DNA from: RHKX01 sp046330415
Lineage (GTDB): Bacteria > Actinomycetota > Thermoleophilia > Solirubrobacterales > 70-9
Direction of reading: 5' to 3'
Assembly (NCBI GenBank): GCA_046330415.1
Contig: JAXLSW010000010.1
Span: 62,001-126,000 of the forward strand
Length of the DNA stretch: 64,000 nt
The translations under genes and the position numbers were made by a program. Numbering within the stretch: the first letter of the stretch is position 1; the number at the start of each line of letters is the position of its first letter. This document shows, in pieces, positions 24,762 to 32,927 of the stretch. Below the pieces are notes generated by a model that was not told the DNA's origin, did not search any database, and was given only the letters and a program-made list of their open reading frames with translations.

Positions 24762-25100
24762 CTAGAAGTCCTCGGGGAGGACGAAGTCGCTGCCGAGCGC
24801 GAGGTTGAAGCGGACCAGCTCCTGCTCCATGTTGGAGCGCTGCAGCCGACGCAGCTCGGCGACCATCTGGTCGGTGCCGGCGTCGAGGACCCGGTCGAAG
24901 CGATCGAGCTCCGCCTGGTCGTGGACCGCGATCCCGCGCCACTCGCATTCGGGGCAACGCCTCTCGACCCGCCAGCGACACGAGTCGACGGCACCCCACT
25001 CGACCGGGTGGACGAGGTCGGACCCGCAGTCCGGGCAGAGGTGCAGCGCGGCGGCCGGCTCGGGCCGGGGTGCGTCGTGTCGGCGGCTGGAGAGATCCAT
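24762..25100 (-). CDS. Zinc-ribbon protein
   Basis: A 112-residue protein with two CxxC knuckles, LCPDCG (about 29-34) and CPECEWRG (about 55-62), that should bind one zinc. The rest is an acidic, helical C-terminus (DRFDRVLDAGTDQMVAELRR, ending DFVLPEDF). ATG 25100 gives MDLSSRRHDAP; the frame stays open further upstream but without protein-like sequence. It is a typical uncharacterised actinobacterial zinc ribbon, possibly nucleic-acid binding. Divergent from the dCTP deaminase gene. Confidence 0.8.
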   Translation of the reverse strand: MDLSSRRHDAPRPEPAAALHLCPDCGSDLVHPVEWGAVDSCRWRVERRCPECEWRGIAVHDQAELDRFDRVLDAGTDQMVAELRRLQRSNMEQELVRFNLALGSDFVLPEDF

Positions 25101-25361
25101 GCTCGCTCGCCCTATCGGGAGGCGCAGGGGTGCCGTGAGCCTCCGTCGGCAGCCTGGACGCAAGTCCACGGGAGCACGACGAGGTGCAGCGCGGTTGGCT
25201 GGATGCAGCCGGACGCCTTCCGATGAAGTGCGCCCAAAATCGGCATTACCGGGACGCGGATGCGGTGGATCCGGGAGGCGGCATGCGACAGTCGGCAAGA
25301 TGCCGATGCGGCCCAGCCCGCTGGAGCCGCGCTCAACAACCGCTGAACCTTGCAGCCCTCG

Positions 25362-26561
25362 ATGTCGATCACCCCAACGCGTCCCGCCGCCGAGGCCGAG
25401 CCGGGCTCCGTGCCCGGGGTCTTCTCTGCGCAGTCGCTGAGCGGAGCGATCGACCGCGGGTGGATCAGCTCCGACCTCAGCCTCGGTGACCCCGGGCTGA
25501 TCCAGCCGGCCAGCCTCGACCTGCGGCTCGGCGACATGGCCTGGCGCCTACGCTGCAGCTTCCTCCCCGACCGCGAGAGCACCGTCGAGGAGAAGCTGCA
25601 GGATCTCGCGCTGGAGAAGATCGACCTCGCGCAGGGGGCCTTCCTCGAGCGCAACCGGCCCTATCTGATCCCCCTCGCCGAAGGGCTGGCGCTCCCCGGC
25701 CACGTGCGAGCGCGGACGAACCCGAAGAGCTCCACCGGCCGCCTCGACGTCTTCACCCGCGTGATCACCGACCGCAACAGCCGCTTCGACGAGATCCGCC
25801 CCGGCTACAGCGGCCGCATGTACCTGGAGGTCGTGCCGCGCTCCTTCGCGATCCAGGTGCAGCAGGGCCTGGCGCTGAACCAGCTTCGGCTGATCACCGG
25901 CGAGCACGCGCTCGACGACGACGCGATCCGCCGGGCGGACACGGAGATGCCGCTCCTGTACCGGGACGGCGAGCCCGTCCCCGCATCCGAGCTGCCGTTG
26001 TCCGGCGGGCTCTTCCTCAGCCTCGACCTGACTGCGAATGGAGATCGGCCGGTCGGGTTCAGGGCCAAGCGCACGAGCCAGCAGATCGACCTGAGCAAGA
26101 TCCGCCACTACGACTGGCAGGAGTACTGGGAGCCGGTTCGGCCCGAGAAGGACGGGCGCGTGATCCTCGAGCCGGAGGAGTTCTACCTGCTGCTCTCGCG
26201 CGAAGGGGTGTGCATCCCACCCGATCTGGCGGCCGAGATGGCGGCCTACGATCCGACGGCGGGCGAGCTGCGAACGCACTACGCAGGCTTCTTCGATCCC
26301 GGCTTCGGCCTGCACTCGGGCGAGGCGGCGCAGGGCAGCCGCGCGGCGCTCGAGGTCCGGGCCCGCGACGTCCCCTTCATGGTCGAGAACGACCAACCCG
26401 TCTGCAAGCTCACGTTCGAGCGGATGGACCACCGCCCGGAGCTCCTCTACGGGGCTGATCTGGCCTCCAACTACCAAGGGCAGGAGACCATGCTCAGCAA
26501 GCACTTCACCGGCCAGACGGCGGGGCTTCAGCGCACCGCCGCAACCGGTGACCGCAACTAA
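25362..26561 (+). CDS. dcd: 2'-deoxycytidine 5'-triphosphate deaminase, long form
   Basis: A 399-residue, double-length member of the dCTP deaminase/dUTPase fold, which turns dCTP into dUTP for thymidylate supply. Recognisable parts are LIQPASLDLRLGD, NPKSSTGRLDVFTRV with the conserved Ser/Arg of the phosphate site, RPGYSGRMYLEVVPRSFAIQ and LNQLRLI in the first half; the second half repeats the fold (GFFDPGFGLHSG). Short bacterial Dcd is about 190 residues, so this is the tandem form known mostly from proteobacteria. ATG 25362 (SITPTRP) is chosen over TTG 25350. The 260-base gap before it contains no frame I can support. Confidence 0.9.
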   Translation: MSITPTRPAAEAEPGSVPGVFSAQSLSGAIDRGWISSDLSLGDPGLIQPASLDLRLGDMAWRLRCSFLPDRESTVEEKLQDLALEKIDLAQGAFLERNRPYLIPLAEGLALPGHVRARTNPKSSTGRLDVFTRVITDRNSRFDEIRPGYSGRMYLEVVPRSFAIQVQQGLALNQLRLITGEHALDDDAIRRADTEMPLLYRDGEPVPASELPLSGGLFLSLDLTANGDRPVGFRAKRTSQQIDLSKIRHYDWQEYWEPVRPEKDGRVILEPEEFYLLLSREGVCIPPDLAAEMAAYDPTAGELRTHYAGFFDPGFGLHSGEAAQGSRAALEVRARDVPFMVENDQPVCKLTFERMDHRPELLYGADLASNYQGQETMLSKHFTGQTAGLQRTAATGDRN

Positions 26562-26576
26562 GTCGTTTAACCGGGG

Positions 26577-26603
26577 TTGAGAGTGCTGCGGACGGAGTAG
26601 AGT
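26577..26603 (+). promoter_or_regulatory. Candidate sigma-70 promoter of the beta-helix gene
   Basis: TTGAGA at 26577-26582 and TAGAGT at 26598-26603 lie 15 bases apart, just short of the ideal 17, about 75 bases before ATG 26680. A GAGGAGAG ribosome-binding site at 26666-26673 precedes the start. A promoter is expected here because the upstream gene is unrelated. Confidence 0.4.
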
Positions 26604-26679
26604 CCGACGTTGGCGCGCGGGGGCGCTGCACCACGAACCCGCAAACCGACCCACTTATCAAGCAAGAGGAGAGAACTCG

Positions 26680-28116
26680 ATGAACCTTCGTCTCGTCGTA
26701 CGCGTCGCGACCGCCGTGCTGGCACTCGCGATGCTCGCGGTACCCGCCCAGGCGCTCGCCAAGGGCAAGGGCAAGAGCAGCAAGCCGCTCGTGGTCTGCG
26801 CTCACGGCTGCAAGTACAAGACCGTCCAGTCAGCCGTGGACAAGGCCAAGAAGAACGGCAAGATCTATGTCCTCAAGGGCAAGTACGTCGAGGGCGTGGT
26901 CATCGAGGGCCACAAGTACGACAACTTGAGCATCCAGGGGATGATCGAGAAGAAGAAGAAGACGAAGAGCGGCAAGACGAAGGTCACGTACAAGAAGGCC
27001 GACCCGAAGAAGGTCATCCTCGAGGGCAAGAACGCCAAGACGCCGGACGGCAGCACCGCCAACAACGGCATCGAGGGCATCGACGTGAACGGGCTCAAGG
27101 TCGAGAACATGTGGGCGCGCAACTACGGCGCCAACGGCTTCTTCGTCCACGACTCGGACCCGCGGGCCGCTGACAACACGATCGAGTGCAACGACTTCCT
27201 GTTCAAGAACGACATCGCCTCCTACAACCGCGCCTACGGCTTCTACTCGTTCGGATGCGCCGGCGGCCGGTTCACGAAGTCGACCGGCTACGGCCACGGT
27301 GACTCGGCGTTCTACGTCGGCGCCACCCCGCCGCAGTCGAAGCCGAAGATCACGAAGATCGATCACGTCGACGCGTACGAGAACGTCCTGGGCTTCTCCG
27401 GCACGAACTCGCGCTACCTGCTGATCGAGGATTCGAACTGGTTCAACAACGGCGTCGGGATCGTCCCGAACACGCTCGACTCGGAGCCCTTCGAGCCGAA
27501 CTCGGACGGCACGATCAAGAACAACGACATCTACTGGAACAACTTCAACTACTTCCTGCCGAACTCCAAGGTCGCGACCGTCTCCGACGGCCTCGGCCAG
27601 CTCGGCGACCTGACGATCCAGTACCCGACCGGCGCCGGCGTCGTCCTGCTCGGTTCCCAGGGCTGGACGGTCGAGGACAACAACATCTTCGGCAACTGGA
27701 AGTGGGGCGCAGCGGTCATCTCTGATCCGTTCAACGAGGACGACAACGCGATCAGCAAGAACAACCAGTTCCTGAACAACAAGATGGGGAAGGGCGGCGC
27801 CGATCTGAACGCCGTCGACTTCTTCAACATGGGTTCGGGTACCGGCAACTGCTTCTCGGGCAACACGAGCAGCACGTTCGATCCGGGCGGCCCGGCGACC
27901 ATCGCCGAGCTCTACCCGGCCTGCCCGCCGTCTGACGCGGTCAACCCGGGTCAGACGGGCACCAGCTCCGGTGATCCGACCCAGTTCGGCGATCTCGCCG
28001 GCTACATCACCCAGAGCCCGCCGGAGAAGCAGGAGTGCTTCTGGACGAAGTCGGCGCACGCGGCTCCGTACGAGGGCAACGAGCCCCTCGAGCTGACGCC
28101 GGGGCCGACATGCTGA
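26680..28116 (+). CDS. Secreted right-handed parallel beta-helix protein
   Basis: A 478-residue protein with a Sec signal peptide (VVRVATAVLALAMLAVPAQA, cut near residue 27) and an Asn/Gly-rich repeated pattern typical of pectate-lyase-like beta helices: NNGIEGIDVNGLKVENMWAR, ASYNRAYGFYSFGCAGG, NNDIYWNNFNYF, EDNNIFGNWKWG. Codon use and composition are ordinary for the genome, but the N-terminal mature part is Lys-rich (KGKGKSSK, KKKKTKSGK). No catalytic site is recognised; such proteins often bind or cleave surface polysaccharides. Its stop overlaps the start of a cupredoxin gene, so it may be a partner of the copper proteins that follow. Confidence 0.85.
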   Translation: MNLRLVVRVATAVLALAMLAVPAQALAKGKGKSSKPLVVCAHGCKYKTVQSAVDKAKKNGKIYVLKGKYVEGVVIEGHKYDNLSIQGMIEKKKKTKSGKTKVTYKKADPKKVILEGKNAKTPDGSTANNGIEGIDVNGLKVENMWARNYGANGFFVHDSDPRAADNTIECNDFLFKNDIASYNRAYGFYSFGCAGGRFTKSTGYGHGDSAFYVGATPPQSKPKITKIDHVDAYENVLGFSGTNSRYLLIEDSNWFNNGVGIVPNTLDSEPFEPNSDGTIKNNDIYWNNFNYFLPNSKVATVSDGLGQLGDLTIQYPTGAGVVLLGSQGWTVEDNNIFGNWKWGAAVISDPFNEDDNAISKNNQFLNNKMGKGGADLNAVDFFNMGSGTGNCFSGNTSSTFDPGGPATIAELYPACPPSDAVNPGQTGTSSGDPTQFGDLAGYITQSPPEKQECFWTKSAHAAPYEGNEPLELTPGPTC

Positions 28117-28547
28117 GGCGCCGCATCGCAGTAGCGGCGGCCGGCATCACCGCGGTCGGGGCCATGGTGGCCCTGCCCGCGGTGGGCACCGCCGACGCGC
28201 CGGTCTATAAGAAGACGACGACGGTCAACGTCGTCGACGACTTCTACTCGCCGACGTCGCTGTCCATCAAGCAGAACGACCAGGTCAACTTCAAGTGGGA
28301 CGCGGGTAACACGAACACCCACAACGTCGTCCTGCAGAAGGGCCCCAAGGGCGTGAAGCTCGGTTGCAAGACCAAGGGCAAGGACGCCTACTCGCCGCTG
28401 ATCAGCAAGTGCAACAAGTCCGGTAGCGGCGCGATCGGAATCAAGTTCAAGAAGAAGTTCGACAAGGCCGGCACCTACGACTTCGTCTGCACGATCCACC
28501 CGACGCAGATGCAGCTCGAGGTCAAGGTCGCAAAGAAGAAGAAGTAG
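28110..28547 (+). CDS. Secreted plastocyanin-like cupredoxin
   Basis: A 145-residue type 1 copper protein with signal peptide (MLRRRIAVAAAGITAVG, cut after VGTADA). The copper ligands are visible: His in NTNTHNVVL and Cys, His, Met in FVCTIHPTQMQLEV, in plastocyanin spacing. An extra loop (GCKTKGKDAYSPLISKC) adds a likely disulfide. It ends in a Lys-rich tail. ATG 28110 overlaps the stop of the beta-helix gene (ATGCTGA). It may shuttle electrons to or from the multicopper oxidase encoded next. Confidence 0.9.
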   Translation: MLRRRIAVAAAGITAVGAMVALPAVGTADAPVYKKTTTVNVVDDFYSPTSLSIKQNDQVNFKWDAGNTNTHNVVLQKGPKGVKLGCKTKGKDAYSPLISKCNKSGSGAIGIKFKKKFDKAGTYDFVCTIHPTQMQLEVKVAKKKK

Positions 28548-28558
28548 GCGCGCTGGTT

Positions 28559-28588
28559 GAGCGGGTGCCCTCGGACGGGCGCCCGCTC
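28559..28588. terminator. Hairpin between cupredoxin and multicopper oxidase genes
   Basis: GAGCGGGTGCCC pairs with GGGCGCCCGCTC, with one wobble pair, around TCGGAC. It starts 12 bases after the cupredoxin stop and ends 29 before the oxidase start. Without a T run it may attenuate rather than end transcription. Confidence 0.5.
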
Positions 28589-28617
28589 GCACGGCCCGCC
28601 CGAAGCGAGGTACGAAG

Positions 28618-29673
28618 ATGAGCCCCTTTGGACGCCGTCAACTGCTCGCCGACGCTGCCGGAGGTCTGTTCCTCTGCACGCTCGGCGGCCAGAAGGTCCT
28701 GAGCAGCGAGAAGGCGGACGTCGAGGCGCTGTCGACCGAGATCGAGGTGCCGCCGAAGGTCGCGGCCGCGCGTGCGCGCGGTGACTACGCGGCGTCGGGA
28801 GGCGCCGGCTCCGTTCTGGCTCAGGACACCCCGGGCCAGCGCGAGTACTGGATCAGGGCCGAGACGATGCGCTGGAACATCGTCCCGACCAAGCGCGACG
28901 AGATGATGAGCCAGAAGGTCAAGGGCAAGAAGATCTTCGACGCCTACGGGTACCGCCCCTACTCCGCGAACTTCGCCGAGCCGCTCGGACCGGCGACGAT
29001 CCCGGGGCCGCTGATCGAGGCCAACGTCGGCGAGACGATCATCGTCCACTTCCAGAACAAGATCAAAGACACGCCGGTGACCATCCACCCGCACGGGCTC
29101 CAGTACTCCGTCGACATGGACGGCGCCTACAAGGGCAAGTACACCGACCCCGGTGGGTTCGTCCAGAAGAACGATCGCTTCGACTACATCTGGGAGGCGA
29201 TTCCCGAGAGCGAGGGCGCCTGGCTCTACCACGACCACGGCCCGATGGAGCCGCTGACGATCTACAAGGGCCTGTTCGGTCCGGTCATCATCCGCGACCC
29301 CTCCAAGCCGCAGCCGAACCGCGAGTTCTTCACGGCGTTCCACTCCTTCCTGCCGGTGGCCACCGGGCTCGACACGGCCTTCTACTGCATCAACGGGCGC
29401 GCCTACACCGGCAACACCCCGACCGCCGAGGCCAACGTCGGCGACGACGTCGCCTTCCACGTCTACGCCATCGACGACGACTTCCACACGTTCCACGTCC
29501 ACGGGCATCGTTGGGAGGATCCGAGCGGGCGCGTGGTCGACAACGTCACCATCGGCCCCGGGGACATGTACACGGCGAGGTTCATCGAGAACAACCCCGG
29601 GCGGTGGCTCTACCACTGCCACGTCTTCAGCCACCTCCACCAGGGGATGAGCGCGTGGTACCTCGTCAACTGA
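28618..29673 (+). CDS. Tat-exported two-domain multicopper oxidase
   Basis: A 351-residue enzyme with a twin-arginine signal (FGRRQLLADAAGG) and two cupredoxin domains. All copper motifs are seen: HPHGLQ and YHDHG in domain 1, and HTFHVHGHRW plus HCHVFSHLHQGM in domain 2, the last with the Cys, His and Met of the type 1 site. Two-domain enzymes of this size are small laccases or related oxidases that act as trimers; they oxidise phenols or metal ions with O2. The end overlaps the start of a second cupredoxin gene, and tatA/tatC lie 0.8 kb downstream. Confidence 0.93.
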   Translation: MSPFGRRQLLADAAGGLFLCTLGGQKVLSSEKADVEALSTEIEVPPKVAAARARGDYAASGGAGSVLAQDTPGQREYWIRAETMRWNIVPTKRDEMMSQKVKGKKIFDAYGYRPYSANFAEPLGPATIPGPLIEANVGETIIVHFQNKIKDTPVTIHPHGLQYSVDMDGAYKGKYTDPGGFVQKNDRFDYIWEAIPESEGAWLYHDHGPMEPLTIYKGLFGPVIIRDPSKPQPNREFFTAFHSFLPVATGLDTAFYCINGRAYTGNTPTAEANVGDDVAFHVYAIDDDFHTFHVHGHRWEDPSGRVVDNVTIGPGDMYTARFIENNPGRWLYHCHVFSHLHQGMSAWYLVN

Positions 29674-30386
29674 GAGCCGCTCTTGCGGCGCTGGCCCTTG
29701 CGCTTCTGCTGATCCCGGCCGCCGGCGCCGACGCGGCCAATCGGCGCATCTCGATCAGCGACTACAAGTGGTCTGACCCGAACATCCAGATCGATCTCGG
29801 CGAGCACGTGACCTGGTACTGGGTCGGGCCCGACACGATGCACTCGGTCACCGGCGATTCGCCGAACTCGCTGCAGTTCGACTCCGACCCGCAGACCGGG
29901 CAGCCCAACCACGACATCGGCGACAACTTCAAGGTCGACTTCAACGCCCCCGGCGTCTACAAGTTCCACTGCAAGCTGCACTCGCTCGTGAAGGGCACCG
30001 TCACCGTGACCGACACGCCGGGGAACCCCGGCGCCGAGCCGGACCCGGTCCCGCAGAGCAAGGTCGATCGCACCCCGCCGCGGCTCCGCGCGGTCAGCCT
30101 CGACAAACGCACCTTCGGCCGGCGCGGGACCAACCTCAACTTCTCGCTCGCCGAGAGCGCCAAGGTCTCAGCCGACATGTATCGCTACGACCCGCAGGGC
30201 CGCCGTCACTTCGCCGGCTACACGACCTGGTCGTCCTACGTCGGGTTCAACGGGGTCCGTTTCGGCGACCGCGGCAAGCACTTCAAGCCTCGCCCCGGCC
30301 GCTACCTCGCGATCCTGACGGCCACCGACAAGTCCAAGAACCTCTCCGAGGAGAAGCGGATCAAGTTCACGATCCGCAAGCGCTGA
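29655..30386 (+). CDS. Secreted cupredoxin-domain protein
   Basis: A 243-residue secreted protein. The signal peptide is AALAALALALLLIPAAGADA, then a cupredoxin domain with His in PDTMHSVTG and Cys-His in YKFHCKLHSLVKGTV; the usual Met ligand is replaced by Val/Leu, so the copper site may be altered. A Pro-rich linker leads to a second beta domain (TPPRLRAVSLDKRTFGRRG) of the kind found in actinobacterial surface proteins. GTG 29655 overlaps the oxidase gene by 19 bases; the true start may be a CTG at 29670. Confidence 0.8.
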   Translation: MVPRQLRAALAALALALLLIPAAGADAANRRISISDYKWSDPNIQIDLGEHVTWYWVGPDTMHSVTGDSPNSLQFDSDPQTGQPNHDIGDNFKVDFNAPGVYKFHCKLHSLVKGTVTVTDTPGNPGAEPDPVPQSKVDRTPPRLRAVSLDKRTFGRRGTNLNFSLAESAKVSADMYRYDPQGRRHFAGYTTWSSYVGFNGVRFGDRGKHFKPRPGRYLAILTATDKSKNLSEEKRIKFTIRKR

Positions 30387-30446
30387 TCGGGCCCGCCCAC
30401 CCGGCGGAATGCCGGGCCGGCGTCCCGACCCCGCTACCATCAGCAC

Positions 30447-30716
30447 ATGCCAAACATCGGCCCCCTCGAGATCGCCATCGTCGCGATCATCGCGCTCGTC
30501 GTCTTCGGCCCCAAGCGCCTCCCTGAGCTCGGCAAGTCACTCGGCAGCGGGCTGCGCGAGTTCAAGGCTTCGATCGCCGGCGAAAACGACGACGAGGACG
30601 ACCGGCCTCAGATCGAGAACGGGATCGAGGAGGCAGTCACCGACGACGAGGAGCCCACTCCCGTCGCCGCAGCAAAGGCCGACACCGAGGCGCAGACGCG
30701 CGAGCCGGCGTCCTGA
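30447..30716 (+). CDS. tatA: Sec-independent protein translocase subunit TatA
   Basis: An 89-residue subunit of the twin-arginine translocase: one N-terminal membrane helix (LEIAIVAIIALVVFG), the hinge FGPKRLPELG, an amphipathic helix GKSLGSGLREFKASI and an acidic tail. It forms the channel for folded proteins. It stands 55 bases before tatC, and several Tat substrates (Rieske, ferritin-like protein, multicopper oxidase) are encoded within 13 kb. Confidence 0.95.
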   Translation: MPNIGPLEIAIVAIIALVVFGPKRLPELGKSLGSGLREFKASIAGENDDEDDRPQIENGIEEAVTDDEEPTPVAAAKADTEAQTREPAS

Positions 30717-30771
30717 CGCGCCCGTCGGCGCGCAAGCGGCCCCCGAACCTCACGGCTGAGGTCTGAGCTCG

Positions 30772-31566
30772 ATGGCGCGGATCAAGGCAGCCAAGCACGA
30801 TGACCGGCTGACGCTGGTCGAGCACCTCGACGAGCTGCGCTCGCGGATCATCACCTGCGGCATCGTCCTGCTCGTCGCCTGCGTCGTCTGCTTCATCTTC
30901 AACGGCGTCCTGCTCGACATCGCCAACCATCCGCTGCCGAGCGCCAACGACCAGCTCATCACGCTGTCGCCGACCGAGCCGTTCATGACGACGCTGACGC
31001 TCGTCCTCTACAGCGCGATCCTCGTGACGATGCCGGTGCTGCTGTACCAGCTCTACGCGTTCGTGATCCCGGCGATGACCCCCGGCGAGCGCAAGGTCGT
31101 GCTGCCGCTGCTGCTGATGATCCCGGTCCTGTTCGTCTGCGGCGTCGTCTTCGCCTACTTCGTCGTCGTTCCGGCCGCGGTCAAGTTCCTCCTCAACTTC
31201 AACGCGGACCAGTTCAACATCCAGATCCGGGCGCGCGAGTACTACAGCTTCTTCTCGCTGGCACTGCTCTCCGTCGGCGTGCTCTTCCAGATCCCGGTCG
31301 GGATCCTCGCGGTCACCCGGCTGGGGCTGGTCACCCCCGACACCCTGGCGAAGAACCGCCGCTACGCGGTCCTCATCATCGCCGTGCTGGCGATGCTGCT
31401 GCCGGGAACGGATCCGGTGACGATGCTGATCTCGATGGTCCCGCTCCTGGTGCTGTTCGAGTTCAGCCTGGTTCTCGCGCGCTGGCTCGGCAAGCCGACC
31501 GAGGAGGACGAGGAGGACGAGGAGACGTCGGCCTCGGCTGCGCAAGCGAACGCCGAGACCTCGTAG
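30772..31566 (+). CDS. tatC: Sec-independent protein translocase subunit TatC
   Basis: A 264-residue receptor subunit that recognises twin-arginine signals. The conserved N-terminal LVEHLDELRSRI, the loop TLSPTEPFMTTL, six hydrophobic segments and YQLYAFVIPAMTPGER are all present. A Glu/Asp-rich cytoplasmic tail (EEDEEDEE) is added. It forms a tatAC operon; no tatB is seen, as is common when one TatA serves both roles. Confidence 0.96.
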   Translation: MARIKAAKHDDRLTLVEHLDELRSRIITCGIVLLVACVVCFIFNGVLLDIANHPLPSANDQLITLSPTEPFMTTLTLVLYSAILVTMPVLLYQLYAFVIPAMTPGERKVVLPLLLMIPVLFVCGVVFAYFVVVPAAVKFLLNFNADQFNIQIRAREYYSFFSLALLSVGVLFQIPVGILAVTRLGLVTPDTLAKNRRYAVLIIAVLAMLLPGTDPVTMLISMVPLLVLFEFSLVLARWLGKPTEEDEEDEETSASAAQANAETS

Positions 31567-31576
31567 GCTCCCGGGC

Positions 31577-32389
31577 ATGCTCTTCGACCTTCAGGGGAAG
31601 CGCAAGCGCGCTGTGCAGGTGATCTACCTGGGCCTCGCCGTCCTCATGGGCGTCGGCCTGATCGGCCTCGGCATCGGCGGCAGCGCCAACGGCGGGATCT
31701 TCGACGCCCTCGGCATCGGCGGGGACGGGGGCTCGAGCGACCCCCAGTACGACGATCAGATCGACAAGGCCAACGAGACGCTGCAGTCCAACCCGAAGGA
31801 CGAGAAGGCTCTGATCACGCTCACGCGGTACGAGTTCCTCTCGGCGCGCGACGCCGACGAGGTGGACGCGAGCACCGGCCAGCGCACGCCCACCGCGGAG
31901 TCGATCGACCACTACGAGAACTCCGTCGACGCCTGGGAGCGATACCTGGCGACCGACCCGAAGAATCCCGATGACGACGTCGCCTCGCTCGCGATCCAGG
32001 CCTACCTGGTGACGATCGACCCGACCTCGACGCTCGGCGACCGCGACCTCCGCAAGCTCGTCGACGCCGCCCAGATCGTCGCCGACGCGCGGCCCAGCTT
32101 CGGCACCTACAGCGATCTCGCCAATTACGCTTACATCGCCGGCGAGGACGACATCGGCGCCGAGGCGGCTGCCAACGCCAAGAAGCAGGCTGCCGATTCC
32201 TCCCAGCGCAAGCAGGTGGATCAGCTCGTCAAGCAGGCCAAGGCCGCCCGCAAGCAGATCCTCGCCCAGCGCAAGCAGCGTGAGCAGGCGGAGGGCGGCG
32301 GCGAGCTCGGCGGCGACGACACGGGCGGCTCCTCACTCGGCGGCTCCTCGCTCCTGCCGCAGTCGCCGGGCGTCCAGACCGCTCCGTAG
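31577..32389 (+). CDS. Membrane-anchored TPR-like protein
   Basis: A 270-residue protein starting 10 bases after tatC. One membrane helix (about 12-34, VQVIYLGLAVLMGVGLIGLG) anchors it, followed by a Gly-rich stretch and a helical domain with TPR-like repeats (DKANETLQSNPKDEKALITL; AQIVADARPSFGTYSDLANY). The C-terminus is Lys/Gln-rich then Gly/Ser-rich. Similar proteins follow tat genes in related actinobacteria as far as I recall. It may help assemble secreted complexes; no function is known. Confidence 0.8.
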   Translation: MLFDLQGKRKRAVQVIYLGLAVLMGVGLIGLGIGGSANGGIFDALGIGGDGGSSDPQYDDQIDKANETLQSNPKDEKALITLTRYEFLSARDADEVDASTGQRTPTAESIDHYENSVDAWERYLATDPKNPDDDVASLAIQAYLVTIDPTSTLGDRDLRKLVDAAQIVADARPSFGTYSDLANYAYIAGEDDIGAEAAANAKKQAADSSQRKQVDQLVKQAKAARKQILAQRKQREQAEGGGELGGDDTGGSSLGGSSLLPQSPGVQTAP

Positions 32390-32622
32390 TCCCGCCTAGC
32401 TGCTTGATTCCGCGAACTCAGGCGACGTAGTCGACCGGAGCCCGGCTCGGACGCCCGAGCCCGTGGTCGAGCGAGATGCACGCAGCGAGGGGTAAGAAGA
32501 CGAGCGCCGATCCGTGCGCAGGGGGCAGCGGCGCCCTGTTCCAAGCGCTCGGGCGACGTTTGAAGCAGGGGAGCCCTCGTCAGCCCAACGTCAGCGCATG
32601 TCAGCCCCTCGTCGGCGCAGCT
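32390..32622. other. Gene-free stretch with a nested hairpin
   Basis: No supported gene. A nested hairpin at 32431-32470 has outer arms TCGACC / GGTCGA and inner arms GGCTCGG / CCGAGCC around ACGC; it is a good candidate terminator for the upstream gene. The rest shows no coding bias. Confidence 0.5.
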
Positions 32623-32731
32623 GGGGTGACTCAGACCAGCATGCTGGTCTCCGTCACCCCTGGTGGAGTGGCGACGCCACCCACACAGGACGTGGGGTGA
32701 CTCAGACCAGCATCGTGGTCTCTGTCACCCC
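32623..32731. repeat. Two tandem palindromes, GGGGTGACTCAGACCAGC family
   Basis: Two 38-base palindromes (32623-32660 and 32694-32731) share GGGGTGACTCAGACCAGCAT and the complementary GTCACCCC end. Outer arms GGGGTGAC/GTCACCCC and inner arms AGACCAGC/GCTGGTCT are separated by two unpaired bases. The second unit has lost part of its inner pairing. They lie upstream of tRNA-Lys; a gene-free stretch continues to 32837. Confidence 0.85.
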
Positions 32732-32837
32732 TGGCGGAGCGCTGGAGCCCGTGGCGGTTCCGCGGCGGAATCCGTGGAATTACTCCGCATAGGCGCGCCG
32801 CCGGGCGCGCAGCGCTCGCTACCATGGCGGACCCCGA

Positions 32838-32910
32838 GGGCCATTAGCTCAGCTGGTAGAGCAGGAGACTCTTAATCTCAAGGTCGTAGGTTCGAGCCCT
32901 ACATGGCCCA
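32838..32910 (+). tRNA. tRNA-Lys (anticodon CTT)
   Basis: A complete 73-base cloverleaf: acceptor GGGCCAT pairs with ATGGCCC, D-arm GCTCAGCTGGTAGAGC, anticodon loop CTCTTAA, T-arm with GTTCGAGCC, discriminator A at 32910. CCA is not encoded. It reads lysine codon AAG. Confidence 0.97.
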
Positions 32911-32927
32911 CTTCACTCGGCCGGACG

